Shown here one piece after another: positions 35,527 to 45,278 of a DNA stretch of 64,000 nucleotides. The DNA comes from Pseudomonas sp. R28(2017) (GTDB lineage Bacteria; Pseudomonadota; Gammaproteobacteria; Pseudomonadales; Pseudomonadaceae). The stretch lies in NCBI RefSeq assembly GCF_002112505.1, contig NZ_NEHW01000003.1:492493-556492 (forward strand), read 5' to 3'. Position 1 is the first letter of the stretch. Every line of letters begins with the position of its first letter. The notes under the pieces are model-generated. The model made no database searches and had not been told where the DNA came from. It worked only from the letters and a program-made list of their open reading frames with translations. The position numbers were made by a program, and so were the translations under genes.

Positions 35527-38391
35527 ATGAACCACCCCCACGAAATCCGCCCTGACCTGGACGAAGGCATCGACCGCAAGGTGCTGGCGACATTGCGTGC
35601 GCGCTTCCTGCACATCAACCAGTGCCGGCTCGAGCGTGCAATGGAGGGCCTGTCGAGCCGCCAGCAGCTGGTCCTGACCCTGTTGCCGCTGCTGTTCCAC
35701 GTCAACCATCCGCTGTTGCCCGGTTATGTTTCCGGCGCCACGCCGGCTGGGGTGGCGGGGTTCGAGCCGGATGCCGAACAGGTCGCCGATGCCCAGCGCC
35801 TGGCCCGTTCGTTCGCCTACAAGGCGCGCCACGGCAACCCGCCACGGCCGATCCACGGCCTGTTCCTGATGGGCAGCCTCGGCTCGCTGGCCCAGGCCGA
35901 GCAGAGCGACATGGACCTGTGGGTGTGCCATGCTCCCGGCCTGAGCGAAGCCGAGCGCGAGGAACTGCGGCGCAAATGTCAGCTGCTGGAAGCCTGGGCG
36001 GCCAGCCAGGGGGCAGAGGCGCATTTCTTCCTGATCGACCCGCAAAGCTTCGCCCAGGGCCAGCGTGACAGCCAGCTCAGCTCCGACGACTGCGGCACCA
36101 CCCAGCACTTCCTGCTGCTCGACGAGTTCTACCGCACCGCCATCTGGCTGGCCGGGCGCACGCCGCTGTGGTGGTTGGTGCCGGTCTATGAAGAGCACAA
36201 CTATCAGGCCTATACCCAGACCCTGCTGTCCAAGCGCTTCATCCGCAACCAGGACGCCCTCGACCTTGGCAACCTTGCGCATATCCCGCCCGGCGAATAC
36301 GTCGGCGCCGGGCTGTGGCAGCTGTTCAAGGGCATCGATTCGCCGTACAAGTCGCTGCTCAAGCTGCTGCTGACCGAGGTCTATGCCAGCGAACACCCGA
36401 CCGTGCGCTGCCTGAGCCTGGACTACAAGCAGGCGGTGTTCGCCAACCAGCTCAACCTCGACGAACTCGACCCCTATGTGATGGTGTACCGGCGTATCGA
36501 GCGCTACCTGCAGCAACGCGGCGAAACCGCGCGGCTCGAACTGGTCCGGCGCAGCCTGTACCTGAAGGTCAACAAGAAGCTGAGCGGCCTGGACCGCAGC
36601 CGCAGCAACGGCTGGCAGCGACAGCTGTTGCAGCGCCTGGCCGATGAGTGGGGCTGGGACGAACGCCAGCTGGCCATGCTCGACAGCCGCAGCCAGTGGA
36701 GGGTGCGCCAGGTCGCCGTCGAACGCCGTGAACTGGTAGCGGAGCTCAACCACAGCTATCGCTTTCTCGGCCAGTTCGCGCAACGCCAGGGCGCCAACAG
36801 CCGCGCCGACCAGCGTGACCTGAATGTCCTTGGCCGGCGCCTGTACGCCGCCTTCGAACGCCGCGCCGGCAAGATCGAAGTGATCAACCCGGGCATTGCC
36901 CCCGACATCGCCGAAGACACCTTGACGCTGGTCCAGTCGCCAAACCGCAAGGAGCCTGGCAGCCATCACTGGGGGCTGTACAACGGCAGCCTGGGGGTGC
37001 ACGAATGGGAGCATTTCAGCCCGATCAAGCGCTGCCGCGAACTGCTCGAACTGCTGACCTGGGCCCACCGCAATGGCGTCATCGACAACACCACGCGCCT
37101 GGCCCTGCACCCAGGCGACAGCGACCTCAGCGAATTCGAGCTGTTCAACCTGCTGGGCAGCCTGCAGCAGAGCATCCCGCTGCCACTGGGCAGCGCCAGC
37201 GAAGAGCGCCTGCTGCAACCAAGCGTTGCCGATGAGATCCTGCTACTGGTCAACGTCGGTGTCGACCCGCTGCGCCATCACCGCGACCTGAACATTCTGA
37301 TGACCACCGAGCGCACCGACTCGTTGAGCTATGCCGGCGTACGCGAGAACCTGGTGCTGACCGTCGACCAGATCACCCTCAACAGCTGGAACGAAGTGCT
37401 GGTGCAGCGCTACGACGGTGAACACGCGCTGCTGCGCTGCCTGCGTGACTTCCTCAACAGCCTCGGCCAGCGCAGCCACCGCCCGCAGGTGCGGGTGCGC
37501 TGCTTCTGCCACAACCGCGCCCAGGCCATCAGCCAGCGGGTCGAGGAGATCTTCGACACGGTGCAGCTGCTGCTCGACCAGGGCCTGAACCACCGCTACC
37601 TGCTGCAGGTAGCGCAATACACCCATGTGCTGGAGCTGTCGCCCGGCCAGGTCAGCCTGGCGACCCTGGCCGGGCATGACGCCGTGCTGGATTACCTGGG
37701 CGAAGAGCGTAGCCACTACAGCCCGTTGCACCTGGATGGCAACGCGCTGCAGGACTACGACCTGCCCCTGGTACTGGAACACGGCCGGCGCAATTGCATC
37801 CAGGTGTTCTACCGCCTGCTCGACGGCTGGGCCGACCTGTACGTGCTGGATGAGTACAACGCCCTGTGGCAGCAGCGTCTGCCGCTGCACGACGAGAACC
37901 ACCTGTTGCTGCCGTTGCAGCGTTTTCTGCGTTCGGTAGTGGTGCGCCACGATGCCCGCCTTCCGCTCGACCATCTGCAGCAGGCTTCACTTGGCATCCA
38001 CTATGCCCAGTTGCTGCCCTCCGGGCCGGGCAAGGCACGCAGCATCGAGCCGCGCCCGGCACCCAGCGCTGGCCTCGACCAACCTTACTACGAGGTTCAG
38101 GCCATTCTGCAGGCCGGTACGGGGGATGACGTGCATGTGACGCTGTATTGCGACCAGCAGGAGTTTTCCGAACTGGACCATGGCGACCAGCTGTATGAAG
38201 TGGTCGCCCGGCAGATCCTTGGCCAGCGCCGCAGTGCCGGGCACTACCGCTGCTATATCACTGACCTGGACCTGTCCGAGCTGCTCGAGGATGAGCAGGG
38301 GTCGACCAGCCTGTACCTGCGCTACAAGCGTGAGCTTGAGCAGGCACTGAATGATGGATTGGCGCAGTTGCAGGCTACTCTGGAGCCTTGA
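35527..38391 (+). CDS. cyaA: class I adenylate cyclase
   Basis: 954 residues, soluble. Makes cAMP from ATP for Vfr/Crp-type regulation. The N-terminal catalytic half carries the class I nucleotidyl-transferase signature GLFLMGSLGSLAQAEQSDMDLWVCH (Gly-Ser and two Asp). The C-terminal half (residues about 480-954) is regulatory. Start ATG 35527 gives MNHPHEIRPDLDEGIDRKVL, the family's usual beginning. Followed by a stem-loop shared with rnk. Confidence 0.96.
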   Translation: MNHPHEIRPDLDEGIDRKVLATLRARFLHINQCRLERAMEGLSSRQQLVLTLLPLLFHVNHPLLPGYVSGATPAGVAGFEPDAEQVADAQRLARSFAYKARHGNPPRPIHGLFLMGSLGSLAQAEQSDMDLWVCHAPGLSEAEREELRRKCQLLEAWAASQGAEAHFFLIDPQSFAQGQRDSQLSSDDCGTTQHFLLLDEFYRTAIWLAGRTPLWWLVPVYEEHNYQAYTQTLLSKRFIRNQDALDLGNLAHIPPGEYVGAGLWQLFKGIDSPYKSLLKLLLTEVYASEHPTVRCLSLDYKQAVFANQLNLDELDPYVMVYRRIERYLQQRGETARLELVRRSLYLKVNKKLSGLDRSRSNGWQRQLLQRLADEWGWDERQLAMLDSRSQWRVRQVAVERRELVAELNHSYRFLGQFAQRQGANSRADQRDLNVLGRRLYAAFERRAGKIEVINPGIAPDIAEDTLTLVQSPNRKEPGSHHWGLYNGSLGVHEWEHFSPIKRCRELLELLTWAHRNGVIDNTTRLALHPGDSDLSEFELFNLLGSLQQSIPLPLGSASEERLLQPSVADEILLLVNVGVDPLRHHRDLNILMTTERTDSLSYAGVRENLVLTVDQITLNSWNEVLVQRYDGEHALLRCLRDFLNSLGQRSHRPQVRVRCFCHNRAQAISQRVEEIFDTVQLLLDQGLNHRYLLQVAQYTHVLELSPGQVSLATLAGHDAVLDYLGEERSHYSPLHLDGNALQDYDLPLVLEHGRRNCIQVFYRLLDGWADLYVLDEYNALWQQRLPLHDENHLLLPLQRFLRSVVVRHDARLPLDHLQQASLGIHYAQLLPSGPGKARSIEPRPAPSAGLDQPYYEVQAILQAGTGDDVHVTLYCDQQEFSELDHGDQLYEVVARQILGQRRSAGHYRCYITDLDLSELLEDEQGSTSLYLRYKRELEQALNDGLAQLQATLEP

Positions 38392-38398
38392 AGATTTT

Positions 38399-38417
38399 GG
38401 GGCCGCTTCGCGACCCC
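38399..38417. terminator. stem-loop between cyaA and rnk
   Basis: GGGGCCGC / GCGACCCC with one mismatch, between convergent genes; a TTTT stretch lies on the cyaA side, serving rnk transcription. Confidence 0.55.
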
Positions 38418-38424
38418 GGGGATT

Positions 38425-38835
38425 TCAGAGGTCGAAATCGCCAGCCGCTTCTGGCTGGTATTCGACTTCCAGCAGCTTCAGTTTCAGGGTCTTGCCCCCC
38501 GGTGCCGGCCAATCGATCTGCTCACCCACCGACAAGCCCAGCAGCGCACAGCCGATCGGTGCGAGGATCGAAACCTTGCCCTCGCCCCCCGCATCCTTCG
38601 GGTACACCAGGGTCAGGTGGTAGTCCTTGCCACTGGCTTCCTCACGGCAATGCACGCGCGAGTTCATAGTCACCACACCGGCGGGCACTTCCTCGTGGCC
38701 GACCACCTGACCGGCACGGTCCAGCTCCTCCTGCAAGGCAAGCACACCCGGCGTGCTGTCGTCGAGGCTGTCGATCAGGCGCTCGAGACGCTGTACGTCC
38801 AATCGGGTGAGGATGAGGGAAGGCTTGGTGCTCAT
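38425..38835 (-). CDS. rnk: Rnk, regulator of nucleoside diphosphate kinase
   Basis: 136 residues. N-terminal helical hairpin (LTRLDVQRLERLIDSLDD) and a C-terminal GreA/GreB-like FKBP domain (YHLTLVYPKDAGGEGKVSILAPIGCALLGLSVGEQIDWPAPGG). Rnk binds RNA polymerase near the secondary channel. The hydrophobic GKVSILAPIG..LLGL motif identifies the Rnk/GreA group. Confidence 0.94.
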   Translation of the reverse strand: MSTKPSLILTRLDVQRLERLIDSLDDSTPGVLALQEELDRAGQVVGHEEVPAGVVTMNSRVHCREEASGKDYHLTLVYPKDAGGEGKVSILAPIGCALLGLSVGEQIDWPAPGGKTLKLKLLEVEYQPEAAGDFDL

Positions 38836-38886
38836 GATCCAGTCAGACTCCTTTGAACAGGCGGTTTCCTGCAGGCAGATAAAGCA

Positions 38887-38910
38887 AAACCCCGCCCAAG
38901 GGCGGGGTTT
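38887..38910 (-). terminator. terminator of the cyaY-DUF1289 unit
   Basis: AAACCCCGCCC / GGGCGGGGTTT, 11-bp perfect stem with a two-base loop; minus-strand reading ends in TTTTGCTTT. Confidence 0.88.
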
Positions 38911-38967
38911 GTGAATGCTTTTGCGTCACCGACGCTTGACCCGACACTACCACAGCCGGGCAAATAC

Positions 38968-39180
38968 TCAAGCCCGCGCGCGCAGGGCCTCGGCTTCGCG
39001 GCAGATCTGCCGGCGCCGTTCGTCGTCGGCAAAGCGCCATTCGCGAATGTGCTCGACATGCCGGTGGCAGCCGGTGCACACCCGCTGCTCATCCAGCCGG
39101 CAGACGCTGATGCAGGGTGACGGCACCGCCGGGCTGACGTTGCTGTACAGCGGCTTGGGCGGCCGCGCCTGGCTGGTCAT
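38968..39180 (-). CDS. DUF1289 protein
   Basis: 70 residues. Cysteine motif PCISVCRLDEQRVCTGCHR (C-x3-C-x8-C-x2-C), typical of DUF1289, a small family proposed to bind metal. Start ATG 39180 is two bases downstream of the cyaY stop, so likely co-translated with frataxin, hinting at iron-sulfur context. Confidence 0.88.
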   Translation of the reverse strand: MTSQARPPKPLYSNVSPAVPSPCISVCRLDEQRVCTGCHRHVEHIREWRFADDERRRQICREAEALRARA

Positions 39181-39181
39181 G

Positions 39182-39514
39182 TCAGATCTCGTCGAAGTCC
39201 AGCTTCTCGCCGGCCCGCTCCCAGACGATGCGCTCGAGCATTTCATTCAGCAGCTCTTCGCTCTTCTCGCACACCCACTTGCCGCTCTCTTCGTCGTAGT
39301 CGAAGTGAAAGCCGCCGGAACGGTCGGCCAGCCACAGCTGGCGCAGCGGCTCCTGGCGGCTGAAGATCAGCTGGGCGCCACCTTCGAACTTGACGGTCAG
39401 CACGCCGCCGGAGTTTTCCATGTCCAGGTCCAGGCCGCTCTCGTCGAACAGGTCTTCCAGGGCCTGTTGGGTCGCGTCGACCAGATCATGGAAACGCGCT
39501 TCGCTCAAACTCAT
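39182..39514 (-). CDS. cyaY: CyaY, bacterial frataxin
   Basis: 110 residues. Iron-binding regulator of Fe-S cluster assembly. Acidic first helix MSLSEARFHDLVDATQQALEDLFDESGLDLDMENSGGVLTV then QLIFSRQEPLRQLWLADRSGGFHFDYDEESGKW, the frataxin beta sheet with the conserved Trp. Start ATG 39514 preceded by GGTTCCTGCA; the longer frame to 39577 lacks a ribosome site. Confidence 0.96.
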   Translation of the reverse strand: MSLSEARFHDLVDATQQALEDLFDESGLDLDMENSGGVLTVKFEGGAQLIFSRQEPLRQLWLADRSGGFHFDYDEESGKWVCEKSEELLNEMLERIVWERAGEKLDFDEI

Positions 39515-39734
39515 TGCAGGAACCTCGAAATTGGCTGCTTTACGGGCAAGCCGGGCAAGATACGGGCGCCGGGCCATGAATGCAAAGGTTTAGCCGCTCC
39601 CCGGCACTGGCTTCATTACCGGCAGCAAGAGCCCCTAAGCATAGCCCGCCCGACGGACCGGCTCTTGCATAGGCAATCCGCCGGTCGCTCGGTATACTCG
39701 GGCGCAATACTGCATATTTCAAAGGATTTCACCC

Positions 39735-39938
39735 ATGAAGCGCCTGATTTCCTCGCTCGCGGCGCTGGTCGCGGTTGCCTGCCTTGTTTCGGCCTGCGGT
39801 CAGAAGGGCCCCCTGTACCTGCCAGAAGACGGCAAGGACGGCAAAGGCCCGAAAAAGTCGCACCAGCACCAGCACGCGCCTGCGGTCCAGCCGCAAGAAG
39901 AGCAGCCAATCCAGCCCGAGCAGACGCCAGCGCAGTAA
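39735..39938 (+). CDS. lptM: LptM (LppL) small lipoprotein
   Basis: 67 residues. Lipoprotein signal with lipobox LVSAC (Cys21), then the family motif [11 protein letters not shown] and a His/Gln/Pro-rich tail. Homologues (YifL/LptM) help LptD disulfide maturation in the outer membrane. Strong AAGGATTTCACCC before ATG. 9 bases before lysA, an arrangement conserved in gammaproteobacteria. Confidence 0.92.
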   Translation: MKRLISSLAALVAVACLVSACGQKGPLYLPEDGKDGKGPKKSHQHQHAPAVQPQEEQPIQPEQTPAQ

Positions 39939-39947
39939 GGAAATCAG

Positions 39948-41195
39948 ATGAACGCTTTCAACTACCGCGACGGTGAACTGTTCGCGGAAGGCGTGGCCCT
40001 CTCGGCCATCGCCGAACGTTTCGGCACCCCGACCTACGTGTACTCGCGCGCTCACATCGAAGCCCAGTACCGCAGCTACACCGATGCCCTGCAAGGCACC
40101 GAGCACCTGGTCTGCTTCGCCGTCAAGGCCAACTCCAACCTCGGCGTGCTGAACGTCCTGGCGCGCCTGGGCGCGGGCTTCGACATCGTCTCCGGCGGTG
40201 AGCTGGAGCGCGTGCTGGCCGCAGGCGGGCGCGCTGATCGCGTGGTGTTTTCCGGTGTCGGCAAGACCCGCGAAGACATGCGCCGCGCCCTGGAAGTCGG
40301 CGTGCACTGCTTCAACGTCGAATCCACCGACGAGCTCGAGCGCCTGCAAGTGGTGGCCGCCGAGATGGGCAAGATTGCCCCGATCTCGCTGCGCGTGAAC
40401 CCGGACGTCGATGCCGGTACCCATCCGTACATCTCCACCGGCCTCAAAGAGAACAAGTTCGGCATCGCCATCGCCGACGCCGAAGCCATCTACGTGCGCG
40501 CCGCGCAACTGCCGAACCTGGACGTGGTCGGTGTCGACTGCCACATCGGCTCGCAGCTGACCACCGTCGACCCGTTCCTCGATGCCCTCGACCGCCTGCT
40601 GGCCCTGGTCGATCGCCTGGCCGAGTGCGGCATCCACCTGCGCCACCTGGACCTGGGCGGCGGCGTTGGCGTGCGCTATCGCGATGAAGAGCCGCCGCTG
40701 GTGGCGGACTACATCAAGGCCATCCGCGAGCGCGTCGGCACCCGTGACCTGGCCCTGGTGTTCGAGCCTGGCCGCTACATCGTGGCCAACGCCGGCGCCC
40801 TGCTGACCCGCGTGGAGTACCTCAAGCACACCGAGCACAAGGACTTCGCCATCATCGACGCGGCGATGAACGACCTGATCCGCCCGGCCCTGTACCAGGC
40901 CTGGATGGGTGTCAGCGCCGTTGCCCCTCGTGCCGGCGAAGGCCGAGCCTACGACCTGGTCGGCCCCATCTGCGAAACCGGCGACTTCCTCGCCAAGGAC
41001 CGCATCCTGAACCTGGCCGAGGGTGACCTGCTGGCCGTGCAGTCGGCGGGCGCCTATGGTTTTGTCATGAGCTCGAACTACAACACCCGTGGCCGTTGTG
41101 CGGAAATCCTGGTCGACGGCGACCAGGCTTTCGAAGTCCGCCGCCGCGAGACCATCGCCGAACTGTACGCTGGCGAAAGCCTGCTGCCGGAGTGA
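39948..41195 (+). CDS. lysA: diaminopimelate decarboxylase
   Basis: 415 residues. PLP enzyme converting meso-diaminopimelate to lysine. PLP Lys in [18 protein letters not shown], the phosphate-binding [22 protein letters not shown], and the substrate site [11 protein letters not shown]. Downstream dapF starts after 4 bases; together they run the last steps of the pathway, epimerisation preceding decarboxylation. Confidence 0.97.
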   Translation: MNAFNYRDGELFAEGVALSAIAERFGTPTYVYSRAHIEAQYRSYTDALQGTEHLVCFAVKANSNLGVLNVLARLGAGFDIVSGGELERVLAAGGRADRVVFSGVGKTREDMRRALEVGVHCFNVESTDELERLQVVAAEMGKIAPISLRVNPDVDAGTHPYISTGLKENKFGIAIADAEAIYVRAAQLPNLDVVGVDCHIGSQLTTVDPFLDALDRLLALVDRLAECGIHLRHLDLGGGVGVRYRDEEPPLVADYIKAIRERVGTRDLALVFEPGRYIVANAGALLTRVEYLKHTEHKDFAIIDAAMNDLIRPALYQAWMGVSAVAPRAGEGRAYDLVGPICETGDFLAKDRILNLAEGDLLAVQSAGAYGFVMSSNYNTRGRCAEILVDGDQAFEVRRRETIAELYAGESLLPE

Positions 41196-41199
41196 CCCC

Positions 41200-42030
41200 A
41201 TGCTGCTGCGCTTTACCAAGATGCATGGGCTGGGCAACGACTTCATGGTCCTCGACCTGGTCAGCCAGCACGCACACATCCAGCCCAAGCACGCCAAGCA
41301 ATGGGGAGACCGCCACACCGGTATCGGCTTCGACCAGTTACTGATCGTCGAGGCGCCGAGCAACCCGGAAGTGGACTTCCGCTACCGGATCTTCAATGCC
41401 GACGGTTCCGAGGTCGAGCAGTGCGGCAACGGTGCGCGCTGCTTCGCCCGCTTCGTGCTGGACAAGCGCCTGACCGCGAAGAAACGCATCCGCGTGGAGA
41501 CCAAGGGCGGCATCATCGAGCTGGACGTGCAGAACGACGGCCAGGTGTGTGTCGACATGGGCCCGCCGCGCTTCGTCCCGGCAGACATCCCTTTCATTGC
41601 CGACGAACAGGCGTTGAACTACCCACTGGAAGTGGACGGCCAGGTGCATTCGATTGCCGCCGTGTCCATGGGCAACCCGCATGCCGTGCTGCGCGTCGAT
41701 GACGTGCACACCGCGCCGGTCCATGCGCTGGGCCCGAAAATCGAGAACCACCCGCGCTTTCCGCAGCGGGTGAATGCCGGTTTCCTCCAGGTCATCGACC
41801 GCCATCGCGCCAACCTGCGGGTGTGGGAGCGTGGTGCCGGCGAGACCCAGGCCTGTGGCACCGGCGCTTGCGCCGCAGCCGTGGCTGCCATCAGCCAGGG
41901 CTGGATGGACTCTCCGGTGACCCTCGACCTGCCGGGTGGCCGCCTGAACATCGAATGGGCCGGCCCCGGCAAGCCCGTGTTGATGACCGGCCCAGCCGTA
42001 CGCGTCTTCGAAGGACAGGTTCGTCTCTAA
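41200..42030 (+). CDS. dapF: diaminopimelate epimerase
   Basis: 276 residues. Interconverts LL- and meso-diaminopimelate with two catalytic cysteines, found in [11 protein letters not shown] (Cys about 73) and [17 protein letters not shown] 41200 gives [15 protein letters not shown], the canonical start; the longer frame to 41089 runs inside lysA. Confidence 0.97.
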   Translation: MLLRFTKMHGLGNDFMVLDLVSQHAHIQPKHAKQWGDRHTGIGFDQLLIVEAPSNPEVDFRYRIFNADGSEVEQCGNGARCFARFVLDKRLTAKKRIRVETKGGIIELDVQNDGQVCVDMGPPRFVPADIPFIADEQALNYPLEVDGQVHSIAAVSMGNPHAVLRVDDVHTAPVHALGPKIENHPRFPQRVNAGFLQVIDRHRANLRVWERGAGETQACGTGACAAAVAAISQGWMDSPVTLDLPGGRLNIEWAGPGKPVLMTGPAVRVFEGQVRL

Positions 42031-42043
42031 GCGAGTAACCGCC

Positions 42044-42748
42044 ATGACCGATCAGCCAGTACCCCAGCAGCCCGATGAGCTCGATGCCGATGCGGTGGTC
42101 GCCTACCTGCGCGCCCACCCCACCTTCTTCGCCGAGCACGACGAGCTGCTGATCGAGCAACGCATCCCCCACCAGCGCGGCGACAGCGTGTCGCTGGTGG
42201 AACGCCAGCTCAAGCTGCTGCGCGACCGCAACATCGAGATGCGCCATCGCCTGTCGCAACTGATGGACGTGGCCCGTGACAACGACCGGCTGTTCGACAA
42301 GACCCGCCGGTTGATCCTCGACCTGCTCGATGCCGGCAGCCTGGAAGAAGTGGTGATGGCCGTCGAAGACAGCCTGCGCCAGGAATTCCAGGTGCCTTTC
42401 GTCAGCCTGATCCTGTTCGGCGACAACGCCGCGCCCGTCGGCCGCTGGGTGAGCAATGCCGAAGCCCAGCAGGCCATCGGCGGCCTGCTCGGCGGCGGCA
42501 AGACCGTCAGCGGCAACCTGCGCGAGCACGAACTGGCCTTTCTGTTCGGCAAGGAGCAGCAGCAGGAAGTCGGCTCCAGTGCGGTTGCAGCTCTCGAATA
42601 CCAAGGGTTGCATGGCGTGCTGGCGATCGGCAGCCGCGACCCGCAGCACTACAAGAGCAGCGTCGGTACCTTGTTCCTCGGCTACATCGCCGAAGTGCTC
42701 GGCCGCGTGGTGCCGCGCGTGACCCAGACCCTGCGTCCGGTGCGCTGA
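42044..42748 (+). CDS. DUF484 (GAF-like) protein
   Basis: 234 residues. DUF484 family: [29 protein letters not shown] start, [37 protein letters not shown] helix, then a GAF-like domain. It is nearly always encoded between dapF and xerC. Biochemical function unproven. Stop overlaps the xerC start (TGATG). Confidence 0.93.
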   Translation: MTDQPVPQQPDELDADAVVAYLRAHPTFFAEHDELLIEQRIPHQRGDSVSLVERQLKLLRDRNIEMRHRLSQLMDVARDNDRLFDKTRRLILDLLDAGSLEEVVMAVEDSLRQEFQVPFVSLILFGDNAAPVGRWVSNAEAQQAIGGLLGGGKTVSGNLREHELAFLFGKEQQQEVGSSAVAALEYQGLHGVLAIGSRDPQHYKSSVGTLFLGYIAEVLGRVVPRVTQTLRPVR

Positions 42749-43647
42749 TGGAACGCCAGCTGGAGGCTTATTGCGCACACCTGCGCAACGAGCGCCAGGT
42801 GTCGGAACACACCCTGCTGGCCTACCGCCGCGACCTCGACAAGGTCATCGAATACTGCAACAGCCAGGGCATCGCTGGCTGGGGTGCGCTGCAGATCCAG
42901 CAGCTGCGCCAGCTGGTCGCTCGCCTGCACCATCATGGCCAGTCCGCGCGCAGCCTGGCGCGGCTGCTGTCGGCGGTGCGCGGCCTGTACCGCTACCTCA
43001 ACCGCGAAGGCCTGTGCCAGCACGACCCGGCCACCGGCCTGAGCGCGCCCAAGGGCGAACGCCGGCTGCCCAAGGTACTGGACACCGACCGCGCCCTGCA
43101 GCTGCTCGATGGCGGCGTCGACGACGACTTCATTGCCCGGCGCGACCAGGCCATCCTCGAGCTGTTCTATTCCTCCGGCCTGCGCCTGTCCGAGCTGAAC
43201 AACCTTGACCTCGAGCAGCTCGACCTGGCCGCCGGCCTGGTGCAGGTGCTCGGCAAGGGCAGCAAGACCCGCGTGTTGCCAGTCGGTCGCAAGGCCCGTG
43301 AGGCCCTGCAGGCCTGGTTCAAGCTGCGCGGCATCGGCGGCCCGCGTGACAGCGCGGTGTTCATCACCCGCCAGGGCAATCGCATGAGCCCGCGGGCCAT
43401 CCAGCTGCGGGTCAAGGCTGCCGGCGAGCGCGAGCTGGGCCAGCACCTGCATCCGCACATGCTTCGCCATTCCTTCGCCAGCCATGTGCTGGAATCGTCC
43501 CAGGACCTGCGCGCGGTGCAGGAAATGCTCGGCCATGCCGACATCAGCACCACACAGATCTACACCCACCTGGACTTCCAGCACCTGGCCGCGGTGTACG
43601 ACAGCGCCCACCCTCGGGCCAAACGCAGCAAAGGCACAGACTCATGA
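42748..43647 (+). CDS. xerC: XerC tyrosine recombinase
   Basis: 299 residues. Resolves chromosome dimers at dif with XerD. SAM-like N-domain (residues 1-85) and catalytic domain with Arg in [10 protein letters not shown], Lys in [19 protein letters not shown] (His, Arg), GHADIST (His) and the nucleophile Tyr in TTQIYTHLD. Overlaps the following HAD gene by ATGA. Confidence 0.96.
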   Translation: MERQLEAYCAHLRNERQVSEHTLLAYRRDLDKVIEYCNSQGIAGWGALQIQQLRQLVARLHHHGQSARSLARLLSAVRGLYRYLNREGLCQHDPATGLSAPKGERRLPKVLDTDRALQLLDGGVDDDFIARRDQAILELFYSSGLRLSELNNLDLEQLDLAAGLVQVLGKGSKTRVLPVGRKAREALQAWFKLRGIGGPRDSAVFITRQGNRMSPRAIQLRVKAAGERELGQHLHPHMLRHSFASHVLESSQDLRAVQEMLGHADISTTQIYTHLDFQHLAAVYDSAHPRAKRSKGTDS

Positions 43648-44339
43648 GCATCAAGCTGATCACCTTCGACCTCGACGACACCCTGTGGGACACCGCGCCC
43701 GTGATTGCCAGCGCCGAGGTCGTGCTGCGCGACTGGCTCGAAGCCAACGCCCCCATTCTCGGCGGCGTGCCGGTGGAGCACCTGTTCGCCATCCGCGAAC
43801 GCCTGGTGCAAGCCGAGCCGGGCTTGAAACACCGCATCAGCGCCCTGCGCCGGCGTGTGCTGTTCCACGCCCTGGAGGAAGTCGGCTACGGCGAGAAGCA
43901 GGCACAGGAGCTGGCCAACGAGGGCTTTGAAGTCTTCCTGCATGCTCGCCACCAGATCGAGGTGTTCCCCGAGGTACAACCGGTGCTGGAGATCCTGCGC
44001 CATCACTACACCCTGGGCGTGGTCACCAACGGCAACGCCGATGTCCGCCGCCTGGGGCTGGCGGATTACTTCCGCTTTGCCCTGTGCGCGGAAGACCTGG
44101 GCATCGGCAAGCCCGACCCGGCGCCGTTCATGGAAGCGCTCAGGCTTGGCGAGGTTGAAGCCGGTGCGGCGGTGCACATTGGTGATCACCCGGGCGATGA
44201 CATCGCCGGAGCCCAGCGGGCCGGGTTGCGAGCGGTGTGGTTCAACCCGCAGGGCAAGGCCTGGACCGGGGAGCGGGCGCCGGATGCAGAGATCCAGCGC
44301 CTGTCCCAGCTGCCTGACATCCTGGCGCGCTGGCGCTGA
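43644..44339 (+). CDS. HAD-superfamily hydrolase
   Basis: 231 residues. HAD motifs: [12 protein letters not shown] (nucleophile Asp), [10 protein letters not shown] (motif II), IGKPDPAPF (Lys motif III), [12 protein letters not shown] (motif IV). A C1-type helical cap. Similar to YigB flavin mononucleotide phosphatase. Coupled to xerC by ATGA, as in many gammaproteobacteria. Confidence 0.92.
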   Translation: MSIKLITFDLDDTLWDTAPVIASAEVVLRDWLEANAPILGGVPVEHLFAIRERLVQAEPGLKHRISALRRRVLFHALEEVGYGEKQAQELANEGFEVFLHARHQIEVFPEVQPVLEILRHHYTLGVVTNGNADVRRLGLADYFRFALCAEDLGIGKPDPAPFMEALRLGEVEAGAAVHIGDHPGDDIAGAQRAGLRAVWFNPQGKAWTGERAPDAEIQRLSQLPDILARWR

Positions 44340-44340
44340 C

Positions 44341-44455
44341 AGGGGCCGCTGCGCGGCCCATTCGCGGGCAAGCCCGCTCCCACAGGGACCGTGCAGGCCC
44401 TGAGGCCTGTGGTGAACCTGTGGGAGCGGGCTTGCCCGCGAAGAGGCCGGCACAG
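44341..44455. repeat. inverted REP pair
   Basis: GCGCGGCCCATTCGCGGGCAAGCCCGCTCCCACAGG and CCTGTGGGAGCGGGCTTGCCCGCGAAGAGGCCGG flank a 30-base spacer between the HAD and sutA genes. Confidence 0.9.
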
Positions 44456-44479
44456 GCAACCCAAATCCCCCAGGCACAA

Positions 44480-44508
44480 AAAAGCCCGCAGCGACGGCGG
44501 GCTCTTTT
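44480..44508. terminator. bidirectional terminator, HAD gene / sutA
   Basis: AGCCCGC / GCGGGCT stem with AAAAAA on one side and CTTTT on the other. Confidence 0.85.
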
Positions 44509-44520
44509 GCGATCAGCCAC

Positions 44521-44850
44521 TCAGATAGGGCGGCTGCCGTACTTGTTGTCCGGCTTCTTGGGCGGGTCGGCGACCACGTTGGCCTCGACTTCCTGCACCT
44601 TGCCACCGCGCGAAAGGAATTCTTCCATCGCCTTGGCCAGGGCATCACGCTCCTTTTGCTTGGCTTCCATGCTCGGCATCTCGTCTACCGAGACAGCCGC
44701 CTTGGATTTGCCCTTGGCAGTCGGCGCCGGGCTGCTGTCGTCATCGCCAGCATCTTCCGCACCATCGTCAGCCGCCGCTTCGAGGCCCTCATCAGCCTCG
44801 TCTTCGTCGCCTACTTCGAGGTCATCATTTTCCAGATCGTCGTCGCTCAT
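44521..44850 (-). CDS. sutA: SutA, RNA polymerase-associated slow-growth regulator
   Basis: 109 residues. Long disordered acidic N-terminus (DDDLENDDLEVGDEDEADEG), central helix EMPSMEAKQKERDALAKAMEEFLSRGG and the conserved tail VVADPPKKPD-KYGSRPI. This matches P. aeruginosa SutA, which binds RNA polymerase and supports transcription in slow growth. Confidence 0.9.
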   Translation of the reverse strand: MSDDDLENDDLEVGDEDEADEGLEAAADDGAEDAGDDDSSPAPTAKGKSKAAVSVDEMPSMEAKQKERDALAKAMEEFLSRGGKVQEVEANVVADPPKKPDNKYGSRPI

Positions 44851-45278
44851 GTTCTACCTCATGACTTGCGAAAAGCAGGTTAGTTATAGACCAGTGCAGC
44901 CGTAGACCGGCAGCCACCAGTGAAAATTCAACTGGCCGTGGGTTAGGCCACTGCCCTTGGGTCGGCGCTCCTGATGGGAGGCGGCACCCAGCAGGCCCTG
45001 CTCCTGGCAGGACCTGACAAATCCTTGAACCCTGCTGGCCACACGCTAATGGCAAGCCTAGCAAAGGCTGGTAAAGCGTGTGGACTACTCGTCAAACACC
45101 CTTTGGCGCGCATTCTAGCGCGCCCGTGGAAAAAGCAAAGCTCCATAAACGCCCGATGACTTGTAAGTTTTTGGCCTACGTCGCGAACGTGAGTGATAAA
45201 CCGTTTGCTCTGCGGGAAATCGTAAAAAACAGGCAAAAAAATGCCCGGCGAACCGGGCAAGTTTTTCCAGCGTCGCGG
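44851..45278. other. 428-base gap sutA / amtB
   Basis: Holds the sutA upstream region, a 7-bp perfect inverted repeat GGCGCGC / GCGCGCC at 45105-45124, and the amtB terminator at 45235-45266. No gene or known RNA was recognised; short reading frames lack ribosome sites. Confidence 0.55.
45235..45266 (-). terminator. terminator of glnK-amtB
   Basis: TGCCCGG / CCGGGCA stem with CGAA loop; minus-strand reading ends in a run of T. Confidence 0.88.

Noticed and set aside
35485..37218. A 577-codon frame antisense to cyaA.
   Set aside because: cyaA is a clear family member; the antisense protein has no recognisable domain.
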